From the NCBI GenBank assembly GCA_040901775.1, contig JBBDYF010000260.1, forward strand, positions 1 through 64,000: a stretch of 64,000 bases of DNA. The letters are read 5' to 3'. Each line of letters starts with the position of its first letter. Position 1 is the first letter of the stretch. The notes beneath the pieces were generated by a model. The model made no database searches and was not told the DNA's origin. It was given only the letters and a program-made list of their open reading frames with translations. The stretch comes from CAYLLN01 sp040901775. GTDB lineage: Bacteria > Planctomycetota > Planctomycetia > Pirellulales > Pirellulaceae. Below, in pieces: positions 52,110 through 60,805 of this stretch. A program made the position numbers and the translations under genes.

Positions 52110-53651
52110 ATGCGAACCTTCCTTGCACTTGTTCTGGTCCTTCTGTTCGTGGCTCCGTCCCGATTGGCCGCCGCCGAGCGCCCCAACGTCCTCTTGGCCA
52201 TTGCCGACGACTGGTCGTATCCGCATGCCTCGGCCTATGGTTGCAAGTTCGTCAGCACGCCCACCTTCGACCGCATCGCCCGCGAAGGGGTGCTGTTTCG
52301 CCAAGCCTTCACCGCCACTCCCGGTTGCAGCCCGTCGCGTGCGGCGCTGTTGACCGGCCGGCATTCGTGGCAACTGCGCGCGGCGGGAACGCATGCCAGC
52401 TCGTTTCCCAAAGACCTCGCCGTCTTTCCCAACCTGCTAGAGAGCGCCGGCTATTTTGTGGGCTACTGCGGCAAAGGTTGGGGGCCGGGCAGCTTCAAAA
52501 TCACCGGCTGGGAGCGCAATCCGTGCGGTCCCGACTTCAGCGTCCGGCTGGCCAATCCCCCGGCCGGCATCGGCAACACCGACTACGCCGCCAGCTTCGA
52601 CAAGTTCCTCAAGGCGCGGCCCGACCAGCAGCCGTTCTGTTTTTGGTACGGCGGCAAAGAGCCGCACCGGGCCTATGCCCAGGGGACTGGTCTGCGGGCG
52701 GGCAAACGGCTGGAAGACGCGGAAGTGCCTCCGTTTTTGCCCGCTACGCCCGCCGTTCGCGGCGACCTGCTGGATTACGCCACCGAGATCGAATATTTCG
52801 ACGCGCAACTAGGCAAAATGCTCGCTTCACTAGAGCGGGCGGGCGAGCTCGACAACACGCTCGTCATCGTGTGCAGCGACAACGGCATGCCCTTCCCCCG
52901 CGCCAAGGCGAACTTGTACGAGCACGGCACGCACATGCCGCTCGCCATTCGCTGGCCGGCCAAAGTAAAGGGGGGCCGCACGGTGGACGATTTGGTGGGA
53001 CACGTCGATCTGGCGCCGACGATCCTTGAGGCGAGTGGGGTGCGTCAGCGCCCCGCTGGCGATGCTTCGGCAACCGGGGAAACCAATCGGGAGGCTCACG
53101 CCTCCCGCTCGCCTGCAAGCATGTCGGGCCGCAGCCTCTTGCCGACGCTGCTGTCCGACAAGTCGGGCCTGGTCGATCCATCGCGCACGCACGTATTGAT
53201 GGCCCGCGAGCGGCATTCGTCGTCGCGGCCCGAAAACCTGGGCTATCCCAGCCGGGCGATTCGCACGGCCGAGTACCTTTACATTCGCAATTTCAAGCCG
53301 GCGCTTTGGCCCGCGGGCGATCCGCAAACAGCCGACGGCAAGCCCGCCTATCACGACATCGACGACGCGCCGAGCAAGTCGCTGCTGGTGCAGGGTGCCG
53401 ACGATCCGGCGCTCCAACCGTTCCTGGCCCTGGCGGTGGCCAAGCGGCCGGCTGAAGAGCTGTTCTTGCTATCGGCCGATCCCGCCACAATCGACAACCT
53501 GGCCGACGATCCGGCTCACGCGGCAGCCAAGGCGAAGCTGCGGGCGGAGCTCAACCAGTATCTGACCGCGACGGAAGATGCCCGGATGACCGAGAAAGGG
53601 GACATCTGGGAAACCTATCCCCGCTACAGCCCAATCCGGCAGTTTCCGTAG
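52110..53651 (+). CDS. Sulfatase (formylglycine-dependent), secreted
   Basis: The 513-aa product has a signal peptide (FLALVLVLLFVAPSRLAAAE), metal-binding DD (33-34) in LLAIADDWSYPHASAYGC and the sulfatase signature GCSPSRAALLTGRHSW with Cys73, which is converted to formylglycine by an FGE enzyme. VIVCSDNGMPFP holds the second metal pair. A C-terminal region with KRPAEELFLLSADP and DPAHAAAKAKLRAELN is typical. A stretch (about residues 313-335, containing a GGGAGGC-palindrome-encoded SRSP segment) may be a small insertion. Planctomycete sulfatases attack sulfated algal polysaccharides; the specific target cannot be read here. Confidence 0.92.
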   Translation: MRTFLALVLVLLFVAPSRLAAAERPNVLLAIADDWSYPHASAYGCKFVSTPTFDRIAREGVLFRQAFTATPGCSPSRAALLTGRHSWQLRAAGTHASSFPKDLAVFPNLLESAGYFVGYCGKGWGPGSFKITGWERNPCGPDFSVRLANPPAGIGNTDYAASFDKFLKARPDQQPFCFWYGGKEPHRAYAQGTGLRAGKRLEDAEVPPFLPATPAVRGDLLDYATEIEYFDAQLGKMLASLERAGELDNTLVIVCSDNGMPFPRAKANLYEHGTHMPLAIRWPAKVKGGRTVDDLVGHVDLAPTILEASGVRQRPAGDASATGETNREAHASRSPASMSGRSLLPTLLSDKSGLVDPSRTHVLMARERHSSSRPENLGYPSRAIRTAEYLYIRNFKPALWPAGDPQTADGKPAYHDIDDAPSKSLLVQGADDPALQPFLALAVAKRPAEELFLLSADPATIDNLADDPAHAAAKAKLRAELNQYLTATEDARMTEKGDIWETYPRYSPIRQFP

Positions 53652-53858
53652 CCGGATGGCTGGCCGGAAACGTAACGCAAGCGGTTGGCGGGTAAGCACT
53701 TACCCTCTGCCGGATACGGCTTTGCCAAAGTTCGATCCAGCACTCCCTTTCCGCACAAAATCAGGGAATTCAGTGCAATGGGCCAGACCGCTAGTTAAGA
53801 TGGAATTGGTCCGTGGGCGATTTTTCCCCAGCCATCTTTTCCCGGTCGCGAGTCCGCC

Positions 53859-55670
53859 ATGTTACGTCGCGCGCAATTGCTTGCCTTGGTTCTTTTCGCC
53901 GCACTGCCGTGGACGGCCCAGGCCCAGATTCGTTCTACCGGACTGATCGATCCCGACGCCGCGCGCCAACTGGGGCTCGAGCGGATGTGGTTCACCCAGC
54001 TCAGCCTGGATCGCGCCCGCGGGCGCGTTGCCGGACTGCATCAGCACGTAAGCAGCTCGCAGATGCAGGTGCTGATTGAGTTTATCGAGAACGGCGTGCG
54101 GCACGAGTATGCGTCGCGCGAATTGGAAGCGGCGGGGCGTCCGCTGCGCGAGGTGGCGGTGCTGGCCGTTTTGGACGAAGCTGCCGCCGTGGCCGCGCCC
54201 CTCGCGGGAGTGCCGGTGGGGAAATTCCGCGTGGTTCAGGTGCTCAAAGGAGCCGAACTTGCCGCTCCCGACTTGGTTGTTGAATTGCCCTATCTGGGCG
54301 ACGCCGCCAAAGGCAAGACGTTCTACATCACCGCCAGCCAGCTCATTCCAGGTGCCAAGCCCGTGCAGTTGACCTGGGGCAATCCGCTGCAACTGGCCGA
54401 CAGCGCGCAGAAGCTGTTGATGGGCGCAGGGGCGCTCACGCCGGGTGTGGAACGCGCGCTGCAAAATGCCGAGCTCGACCTGATGCGCGTCCGGCTGGCC
54501 GCCGCGCGGCGCAGTCCGCAGCAAGCTTTTGCCGACGATCGGCTTCCCGCGGTCGAGGCCCGCGCTGTGCCCGACATTACCCTCTACGCCACGTCCGATC
54601 GCGGCCTGCTGCACGCCCTAAATGCCGAGACAGGACGCACCTTGTGGACCGCCAGCGTCGGCAGCCCTACCCTGCCGACGACCGCTCCCGCCGCGAACGA
54701 CACGCATGTGGCGGTCATCAACGGCTCCACGCTGTACGTTCACAAGGCCGACGACGGCTCGGCCTTGTGGAGCCGGTTTACGGTCGGCTCTCCGGGGGCG
54801 GGGCCGGCCATGTCGGACCAACTGTTATTCGCCCCCATGATCAGCGGCTCGATCGAGACCTACGCGATCGAGCAATCCGCGGCGCCCCTGACCATTTTCC
54901 GGTCGTTCGGCCGCGTCCTGATCCAGCCGGTGGTTTCCCAGTCCAGCGTCGCCTGGACCACCGACCGAGGCAATCTGTACGTCGGCTATGCGGACACGCC
55001 CCGCATCAAGTTTCAGATGGAAGCCCGCAAGTCGATTGAATCGGCCCCCGCTTTTTTGGCCCCCGCCCTGGTTTTTGCCACGTCGCGCGACGGCTACGTG
55101 TACTGCGTTACCGAGCAGCATGGGGGGGTGGTCTGGCGGTTTTCGACCGGCGAGCCGATTACTCACTCGCCGGTGGCCATTGGCAAAATGGTCTATGCGA
55201 TCACCGACCGCGGAAATATGTTTGCCATCGAAGCCGAGAGCGGCCAAGAGCTATGGCCGGCCGGCGGCATTCGCTCGTTCGTCGCGGCCAGCGACCAGCG
55301 ACTGTATTGCCTCGACCTTTCGGGCAACCTGGCCATTCTCGAAATCGCGTCGGGCCGCCGCATCGGCACCATTCCGACCGGCGGGCTCGACCTGCACTAC
55401 ATGAACGTGCAGACCGATCGAATCATCGTGGGGAGCCGTTCGGGCTTGTTGCAATGCCTGCGCGAGGTCGAAGCTCGCCATCCGGTGTTGCACTTTGGGG
55501 GCGAAATGAAGCCGCAGGCGGACAAGTCCCAGCCGGTAAAGCCCGGCGCGAAGCCCGCAGCGCCTGCCGGGGCCAACCCCTTCGCACCGCCAGCCGCCGA
55601 AGACGCCCCTGCGGGCGCCGATCCTTTTGGAACGCCCGCCGCGGCCGACGATCCGTTCGCCGCTCCATAA
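53859..55670 (+). CDS. PQQ-like beta-propeller repeat protein, secreted
   Basis: The 603-aa product begins with a signal peptide (QLLALVLFAALPWTAQAQ). An N-terminal region (about 30-215; MQVLIEFIENGVRHEYAS) with a beta-rich segment precedes about five propeller blades with the PQQ-repeat pattern (YATSDRGLLHALNAETGRTL, YVHKADDGSALWSRFTVGSP, YAITDRGNMFAIEAESGQEL, YCLDLSGNLAILEIASGRR). The C-terminal ~60 residues are alanine/proline-rich with repeats of GADPF/GANPF. No catalytic residues are recognised; it is probably a binding or scaffolding protein of the periplasm or surface. The gene stands alone. Confidence 0.8.
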   Translation: MLRRAQLLALVLFAALPWTAQAQIRSTGLIDPDAARQLGLERMWFTQLSLDRARGRVAGLHQHVSSSQMQVLIEFIENGVRHEYASRELEAAGRPLREVAVLAVLDEAAAVAAPLAGVPVGKFRVVQVLKGAELAAPDLVVELPYLGDAAKGKTFYITASQLIPGAKPVQLTWGNPLQLADSAQKLLMGAGALTPGVERALQNAELDLMRVRLAAARRSPQQAFADDRLPAVEARAVPDITLYATSDRGLLHALNAETGRTLWTASVGSPTLPTTAPAANDTHVAVINGSTLYVHKADDGSALWSRFTVGSPGAGPAMSDQLLFAPMISGSIETYAIEQSAAPLTIFRSFGRVLIQPVVSQSSVAWTTDRGNLYVGYADTPRIKFQMEARKSIESAPAFLAPALVFATSRDGYVYCVTEQHGGVVWRFSTGEPITHSPVAIGKMVYAITDRGNMFAIEAESGQELWPAGGIRSFVAASDQRLYCLDLSGNLAILEIASGRRIGTIPTGGLDLHYMNVQTDRIIVGSRSGLLQCLREVEARHPVLHFGGEMKPQADKSQPVKPGAKPAAPAGANPFAPPAAEDAPAGADPFGTPAAADDPFAAP

Positions 55671-55718
55671 AGCGAACGGGTTGCTTCCCCGGCGACCCGC
55701 GTTGTGACTGCAAGGAGG

Positions 55719-58688
55719 CTACGGCAGCGAAATCTCAACCGGTGCCGGCAGCGGCGCCTCGCCGGCAGGCTGCCGCGGCAAGCCTTCGATCCGCGGCAAC
55801 CCATGCATCCGCGGCAGACCGTTCGCGGCTGGCGGCATTGCATCTAGGTGAGCCGGCATCGGCTCGCCCGGCGGCACCTCTTCGGCCTGGTGCCCTGGGT
55901 GGTTTGGCAACACTTCGGCGGGCGTCACTTCGTGCGGTATCGGCAGGGGGCATTCCGCGCCGCCGGTTTTCCAGAGCCAGGGATCGTATTGGCCGTAGTC
56001 CTCGCCGATACGGCCCGGATCGATCCACAGCCCCTCGCTGTCGAGCTGCATGGTGCCCAGATCCAGGTCGAGTCCGCGGCGGAGCACCTCGTAGTTCACC
56101 CAGATGCCCAAAAAGCCGTTTTGAGCGGTCAACAGATCCGAGAGGGCCGACACCGAGTCGCGGGCCGCCGTCACGCCCGCGCCCTGATTGCTCAGCTCGC
56201 TGTTGATCCGGATGTCTTCGTTCCGATCGATCTGCTGGGCGGCGATCAGGACCGCTTGCCGTTGCAGCTCAAAATTGATCTGGTTGGCCAGAATCGTCCG
56301 CAACTCGCTGCGCAAGGCGCGGGCCACGTTGTCCTCGAAGTTGTAATAGCTGCGGCGGGCCTGCTGGTACTCGATCAGGGACTGGCGATAGGTATTCCGT
56401 TCGGCGACCCGCGTGAGCGGGGCGTCGAACTGCACGCCGACCCGCAGCCGGCCCGTGTCGCTGTTCAGGCTGAAGGGGTTGTTGGAATCGGCATTGCCGA
56501 TGTCGCCGCTGAAGAACACGTCGAGCGTGCTTTGCAACTGGTCGGCGTTGAACTGGATCAGCCGCCACGAATCGACGAGTGCGGCCCGCGCATTCATCCA
56601 GTCGCGGCGATATTTGCGGGCCACTTCCAAGGCCCGTTCCGCCTCGATCTCGATCGCGCTCAGCTCGATCGCCTCGCTGCGGGCTCGCGCCTGCAAAAGC
56701 TGGAGCGCCAGGACGTCGGCCGGCAACACCGCCAAGATGTCCGTCAGCGTCTCGGCACCCGGCTCGGTCGCCTGCTTGGGGTAGAGGACTCCCACGTACA
56801 GCTCCGCAAACAGGCGTTCCGGCGTCCAAGTTCTCCCTTCCGCGATGATTTGATCGATTCTTCCTTCCCGCCGATTGAGGTGGGCCTCGTAGTCGCCCTC
56901 GATCTTGCCCGCAAGCGCGTCGAACTGCGACCGCGCGTACTGCAGTGATTCGTCGAGCCGCCCGGCGCGGAAGACTTCCTCGTTGATGTCGGGGACCGGC
57001 AACAGCGGGCAGGGATCGTTGCGTTCTTCCTCTAAAGTGCCGCGGAGGTTCGCCAACCACTCTTTGCGGCGCGGCATCGCCTCCTCGAAGCGGGTCAGGT
57101 CCGCTTCGATCGTCGGCAAGTATTGCGTGAGCAACGACTCGCGGACCTCTCGCAGCGGTGCGATCCGGGCCTTGAGTTCGGCCAGATCCTGTTCGAGTTC
57201 CGGGTACCACTCCAACACGCGCACGACGCGCGAGCGGGTCGGATCGGCCGGATCGGGCAGCGTCTCGGTTCGGACGTGCGACACGATCCGCAGCCGAACC
57301 TCGCCAAAGTCGGACACGATCCGTTCCACGATCCGCTGTTGCTCGACGGTGGCCCGGTCGATCAGTTGGAACTGATCCAGCAAATCGTCCGAAACCTCCA
57401 GGCATAACTGAGGCGGCAGGCCGAGCGTCGATTTGAACGTGTCGAGCGTCGCCTGGTAGGAATTCCGCGAGGTAATCAGGTCGCTCTCGGCGCTCAGCAA
57501 CGCCTGACGAGCTTGCGCGACCTGTAAGTCCTGCGTCAAGATTTGCGATACCAGCCCCACTTCGCCCGAGCGCGTCCGCAACTCAACCAGGAACTCCTCC
57601 AACCGGATCAGGTTCGACCGCTGCCGATCGACGTTGTCTTCGGCGTTGCGAATCTGTTGCTGGTCCTGCAATAGGCCCAGGTACCCGCCGGCTTGCGCGG
57701 CGCCGCCGCCGGCGGCAAAGCCTGCTCCTCCGCCCCCCAGGCCGCCGAAGCCGCCGCCACCCACGCCGGTGAACCCTTCCAGGCCCGAGCCGATGACCCC
57801 GCCCCGGCGATTGGGGCCGGCGCCCGCGTCGCGGCCGGTCGTAATCTCCAAATAAAAGCCCTGCCGGTACTGTTCCATCGCCCGGACGTTGGACAGCAGC
57901 CCCCGCTCGGAAACGGTCAGGCGTTCGAGCACCCGGTCGCGGCCCGCATTGCGCAACAGCGGCTGGAAGAGGGCGAAGTCGATCAGCGTGTTGGCGCTAT
58001 AGTCGTCGGGGCCGGAGAGCTGCCAGACCAGCGAATTGGCAAACCCGACGACCAGGTCGCCGCCGGTGGTGAACAGTCTTTGCAGAGCAATATCGCGTCG
58101 GCCGCGCGAAAAAGTGTTCGCTTCCAGTGTACTCCGCGACTCGCCGCCGCCGCGGATGCGACCGTCGGCCGTATAAAACACTTCGTAACCGGCGAAGCCT
58201 TGCACGTCGAAGCGGAATCGTTCGAAGCTCACGTCGAGAGCCGAGAGATACAGCTCTTCCAGATTCTGCTGATAATCGGGCGAGTTCAAGAGCGCCACGC
58301 GAACCGCGTCTTCCTCGCCGAGCACGACCTGCCCCTGGGCGTTCATTTCCAAATAGGCGGGCCAGGCGGCATTTTCGACGTGCGGCGTATCTCCGTTGTC
58401 GTGCCAGAAGGGCCAGCCGCGCTTGTTGTCGACGCAGTGCATCAGCTCGTGCGCGGTCGGATCGTCGGGCGGCATCGGCGGACAATCGGCGGCATACGGA
58501 TCGAACATTCGCGAACGCGGATCGACCGCGATCGTAAAGTCGTCGATCGCCCAATGGGGATGGTTCGACTTCTCGCTGACCAGATCGTAGGCGGCTCGAT
58601 CGGCCTGGCGGCGATAAAACGCGCGGTTGCATCCGGAACCCAGACACAATGCCGCGGCCAACAAGAACAGCGTCGTCGAATTCTTCAT
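55719..58688 (-). CDS. TolC-family outer membrane efflux lipoprotein (long form, second paralogue)
   Basis: The 989-aa product has a lipoprotein signal (LFLLAAALCLGSGC, Cys20) and the same N-terminal signature as the protein at 16979-19351 (RMFDPYAADCPPMPPDDPTA). It holds two long TolC-type helical repeats (about 125-470 and 720-900), joined by ~250 residues with a glycine-rich insertion (GVGGGGFGGLGGGGAGFAAG) and charged coiled coil. The tail is proline-rich with LPRMHG/LPRIEG/LPRQPA repeats. It is probably an outer membrane export channel. Its start overlaps the MarR gene's stop by 4 bp, so expression is likely coupled to that regulator. No adaptor or pump is adjacent. Confidence 0.85.
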   Translation of the reverse strand: MKNSTTLFLLAAALCLGSGCNRAFYRRQADRAAYDLVSEKSNHPHWAIDDFTIAVDPRSRMFDPYAADCPPMPPDDPTAHELMHCVDNKRGWPFWHDNGDTPHVENAAWPAYLEMNAQGQVVLGEEDAVRVALLNSPDYQQNLEELYLSALDVSFERFRFDVQGFAGYEVFYTADGRIRGGGESRSTLEANTFSRGRRDIALQRLFTTGGDLVVGFANSLVWQLSGPDDYSANTLIDFALFQPLLRNAGRDRVLERLTVSERGLLSNVRAMEQYRQGFYLEITTGRDAGAGPNRRGGVIGSGLEGFTGVGGGGFGGLGGGGAGFAAGGGAAQAGGYLGLLQDQQQIRNAEDNVDRQRSNLIRLEEFLVELRTRSGEVGLVSQILTQDLQVAQARQALLSAESDLITSRNSYQATLDTFKSTLGLPPQLCLEVSDDLLDQFQLIDRATVEQQRIVERIVSDFGEVRLRIVSHVRTETLPDPADPTRSRVVRVLEWYPELEQDLAELKARIAPLREVRESLLTQYLPTIEADLTRFEEAMPRRKEWLANLRGTLEEERNDPCPLLPVPDINEEVFRAGRLDESLQYARSQFDALAGKIEGDYEAHLNRREGRIDQIIAEGRTWTPERLFAELYVGVLYPKQATEPGAETLTDILAVLPADVLALQLLQARARSEAIELSAIEIEAERALEVARKYRRDWMNARAALVDSWRLIQFNADQLQSTLDVFFSGDIGNADSNNPFSLNSDTGRLRVGVQFDAPLTRVAERNTYRQSLIEYQQARRSYYNFEDNVARALRSELRTILANQINFELQRQAVLIAAQQIDRNEDIRINSELSNQGAGVTAARDSVSALSDLLTAQNGFLGIWVNYEVLRRGLDLDLGTMQLDSEGLWIDPGRIGEDYGQYDPWLWKTGGAECPLPIPHEVTPAEVLPNHPGHQAEEVPPGEPMPAHLDAMPPAANGLPRMHGLPRIEGLPRQPAGEAPLPAPVEISLP

Positions 58689-59248
58689 GCTGCATCCCGT
58701 CCTTTCTTCACTACATCGTCAGCCGAGGGAGCGGCAAAGATTCGCAGGTTCGACACGCTAGGGTCCCTCCCCGTTGCCCAGGCCAGGCGATCACACAGGT
58801 CGCAAACGGCCGACTGCTCCGCGGGCGAAACCTGGCGATCCAGTTCGGCCGCCAGCGAAACGAGCAGCGGGCGAACTTGTGCCAGCAGGGCCCGACCCCC
58901 CACGGTCGCCTGCCAGACCTGCCGGCGTCGATCGACGCTCGAGCGATGAACGTCGATCAGCCCCAGGCGGCGCAGGCGTTCGGCCGTGCCGCTCATCTGG
59001 GCCGGCGACACGCCGACGGCCGTTGCCAGGTCTCCCTGCACCATTCCTTGGGCCGACGATTCGGCGCACAGCCAGATCACCAGCAGTTCGGCGTCGGACA
59101 AGTCGATGCGCGCGGCCTGTTCGGCCAACAAGCGGCGCAGCGCGCGGCCCGCGTGACTGGTGCGATGCACCAGCCGCAACAGTCGCTCGTCGCTCGCCGG
59201 CAGCGCGTCGCCGGGACCGGGAGCAGGGGGTTTGGACGATGCCAGCAT
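58685..59248 (-). CDS. MarR-family transcriptional regulator
   Basis: I chose ATG 59248 (187 aa). Residues about 20-165 form a winged helix: LRLVHRTSHAGRALRRLLAE, LATAVGVSPAQMSGTAERLR as recognition helix and LIDVHRSSVDRRRQVWQATV as wing with the conserved DRR. It overlaps the TolC-like gene by 4 bp, and therefore probably represses its own TolC operon until a ligand binds. In the 205-bp upstream region the word GAACGATC occurs at 59265-59272 and 59324-59331, which may be part of its operator. The divergent gene is the bufferin-like peptide gene. Confidence 0.85.
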   Translation of the reverse strand: MLASSKPPAPGPGDALPASDERLLRLVHRTSHAGRALRRLLAEQAARIDLSDAELLVIWLCAESSAQGMVQGDLATAVGVSPAQMSGTAERLRRLGLIDVHRSSVDRRRQVWQATVGGRALLAQVRPLLVSLAAELDRQVSPAEQSAVCDLCDRLAWATGRDPSVSNLRIFAAPSADDVVKKGRDAA

Positions 59249-59453
59249 AGAAGTGACTAACCTCGAACGATCAACGGATGTGGATTCGCAATAGAAAGAT
59301 TCGGGCGTTAACCGTTCCGACTTGAACGATCCTGCCAACTCTGTCGATTGGGCCGATCCTGCCGCCGCTAGCACCCGCGGCCGCTGGTCGCCGGGAACGA
59401 TGCCGCATAGAATGCCGCAAACGGTTGCTCCGCCATTACTTAGGGACCAGAAC

Positions 59454-59885
59454 ATGGACCGCACACCCCTCGATCGACGCGATTTTCACAAGCTGACGGC
59501 TGCCGCCCTGGGAGGTCTGGCCGCGGGGACGGTTCTCGGCTGCGGAGGGGAACCGGCCGCCGCACCAACCGTGACGGCTGCCGCTGCGGACGTTCACCTG
59601 TGCCGCGGTTTGAACGAGTGCAAAGGCCAAGGTCAGGCAGGAGAGAACGCCTGCCGCGGACAGGGGGCGTGCGCCACGGCGAAAGAGCACACATGCGCCG
59701 GTCAGAACGAGTGCAAGGGACTCGGCGGGTGCGGCGCCAGCGTCGGCGTCAACGACTGCAAGGGCCAGGGGGGATGCAGCGTGCCGCTGATGGACGACGC
59801 GTGGAAAACGCTGCGCGAAAAGAAAGAGGCCGAATGGACCGGCAAAGAGCTGGAGTCGGGCCCCGCTCCGGCGAAAGCGCCATGA
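59454..59885 (+). CDS. Cysteine-rich Tat-exported peptide, probable MNIO-modified (bufferin-like) RiPP precursor
   Basis: The 143-aa product starts with a twin-arginine signal (LDRRDFHKLTAAALGGLAAG) and a lipobox-like VLGC (Cys30). The middle (residues 50-108) has nine cysteines in C-x5-C units: CRGLNEC, CRGQGAC, CAGQNEC running on to CKGLGGC, and CKGQGGC. The C-terminal ~30 residues are charged and helical (LREKKEAEWTGKELESG), without cysteine. The ATGA overlap with the DUF692 gene and the DUF2063 gene next to it are the layout of bufferin operons, in which a multinuclear iron oxidase (MNIO, BufB) and its partner (BufC) convert cysteines to thiooxazoles and the peptide binds copper. The Tat-type signal and spacing of the cysteines differ from the precursors I know. 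The function is inference. Confidence 0.75.
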   Translation: MDRTPLDRRDFHKLTAAALGGLAAGTVLGCGGEPAAAPTVTAAAADVHLCRGLNECKGQGQAGENACRGQGACATAKEHTCAGQNECKGLGGCGASVGVNDCKGQGGCSVPLMDDAWKTLREKKEAEWTGKELESGPAPAKAP

Positions 59886-60805
59886 CGGCGGCCCGGCTGG
59901 GTCACGAGAACCTCGGCCTGGGGATTGGCCTGCGGAGCGTTCACTTCGGGCACATCCTTCGGCATTGGCCCCGGCTCGACTGGTTCGAGATATTGTCGGA
60001 GAACTTCCTCGATTCGCAAGGCCGCCCGCGACACGTCCTGCGGCAAATTGCCGAGCGCTACCCGGTGGTGATGCACGGCGTCTCGCTTTCGATCGGCAGC
60101 ACCGATCCACTCGACTTCGAATACCTGGGCAAGCTCAAGCGGCTGGCGGGCGAGGTGCGGGCCGCTTGGATTTCGGACCACCTTTGCTGGACCGGTGTCG
60201 CGGGCCGCAACTCGCACGATCTTTTGCCGCTTCCCCTGCACGAAGCTTCCCTGCGGCATGTGATCGAGCGGGTGCGGATCGTGCAGGATTTTCTGGAGCG
60301 GCCCCTCGTTCTGGAAAACCCCAGTTCGTACGTCACCTTCGCCGATTCGACGATGCCCGAATGGGAGTTTCTGTCGCGCGTGGCGGACGAGGCCGATTGC
60401 GGCCTTTTGCTGGATGTCAACAACGTCTATGTCAGCAGCCGCAATCACGACTTCGATGCCGCGGAATACCTGCGAGCAATCCCGCATCGTCGCGTGGTGC
60501 AGTTCCACCTGGCGGGCCACACCGACCTGGGAACCCACTGCATCGACACGCACGACGGGCGAGTCGTCGATCCGGTCTGGCAACTGTATCGGCTGGCGCA
60601 CGAACTGACCGGCGGCGCGGCGACGCTGCTGGAATGGGACGCCCGCATTCCCGCTTTCGACGAGGTTCACGCCGAAGTGCTCAAGGCCCGGCAGTGGATC
60701 GGCGCAGGCGAGCCGCTTGTTTCGGCCGTGGCAACGGGTTCCAGCCTGGCCAATGCCGCCGCGATTCCTCATCCGGCCAGCCTCGTACGGGTCGAGGTGG
60801 CGTGA
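59882..60805 (+). CDS. DUF692 / MNIO-family enzyme (BufB-like)
   Basis: The 307-aa length and motifs match the TIM-barrel multinuclear non-heme iron oxidases: GIGLRSVHFGHILRHWPRLD, WFEILSENF, VVMHGVSLSIGS, WISDHLCWTG, LVLENPSSYV, LLLDVNNVYVSSRNH, VVQFHLAGH, IDTHDGRVVDPVW and LLEWDARIPAFDEV. All histidine, aspartate and glutamate ligands that bind the two or three irons in the family appear present. Such enzymes modify cysteines or carboxyl ends of ribosomal peptides. The start overlaps the precursor by 4 bp and its stop overlaps the next gene's GTG. It is expected to act on the upstream cysteine-rich peptide. Confidence 0.9.
   Translation: MTAARLGHENLGLGIGLRSVHFGHILRHWPRLDWFEILSENFLDSQGRPRHVLRQIAERYPVVMHGVSLSIGSTDPLDFEYLGKLKRLAGEVRAAWISDHLCWTGVAGRNSHDLLPLPLHEASLRHVIERVRIVQDFLERPLVLENPSSYVTFADSTMPEWEFLSRVADEADCGLLLDVNNVYVSSRNHDFDAAEYLRAIPHRRVVQFHLAGHTDLGTHCIDTHDGRVVDPVWQLYRLAHELTGGAATLLEWDARIPAFDEVHAEVLKARQWIGAGEPLVSAVATGSSLANAAAIPHPASLVRVEVA

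Noticed and set aside
53656..53946. Rightward 96-codon frame between sulfatase and propeller gene
   Set aside because: It has no motif and overlaps the start of the propeller gene in another frame; treated as non-coding.
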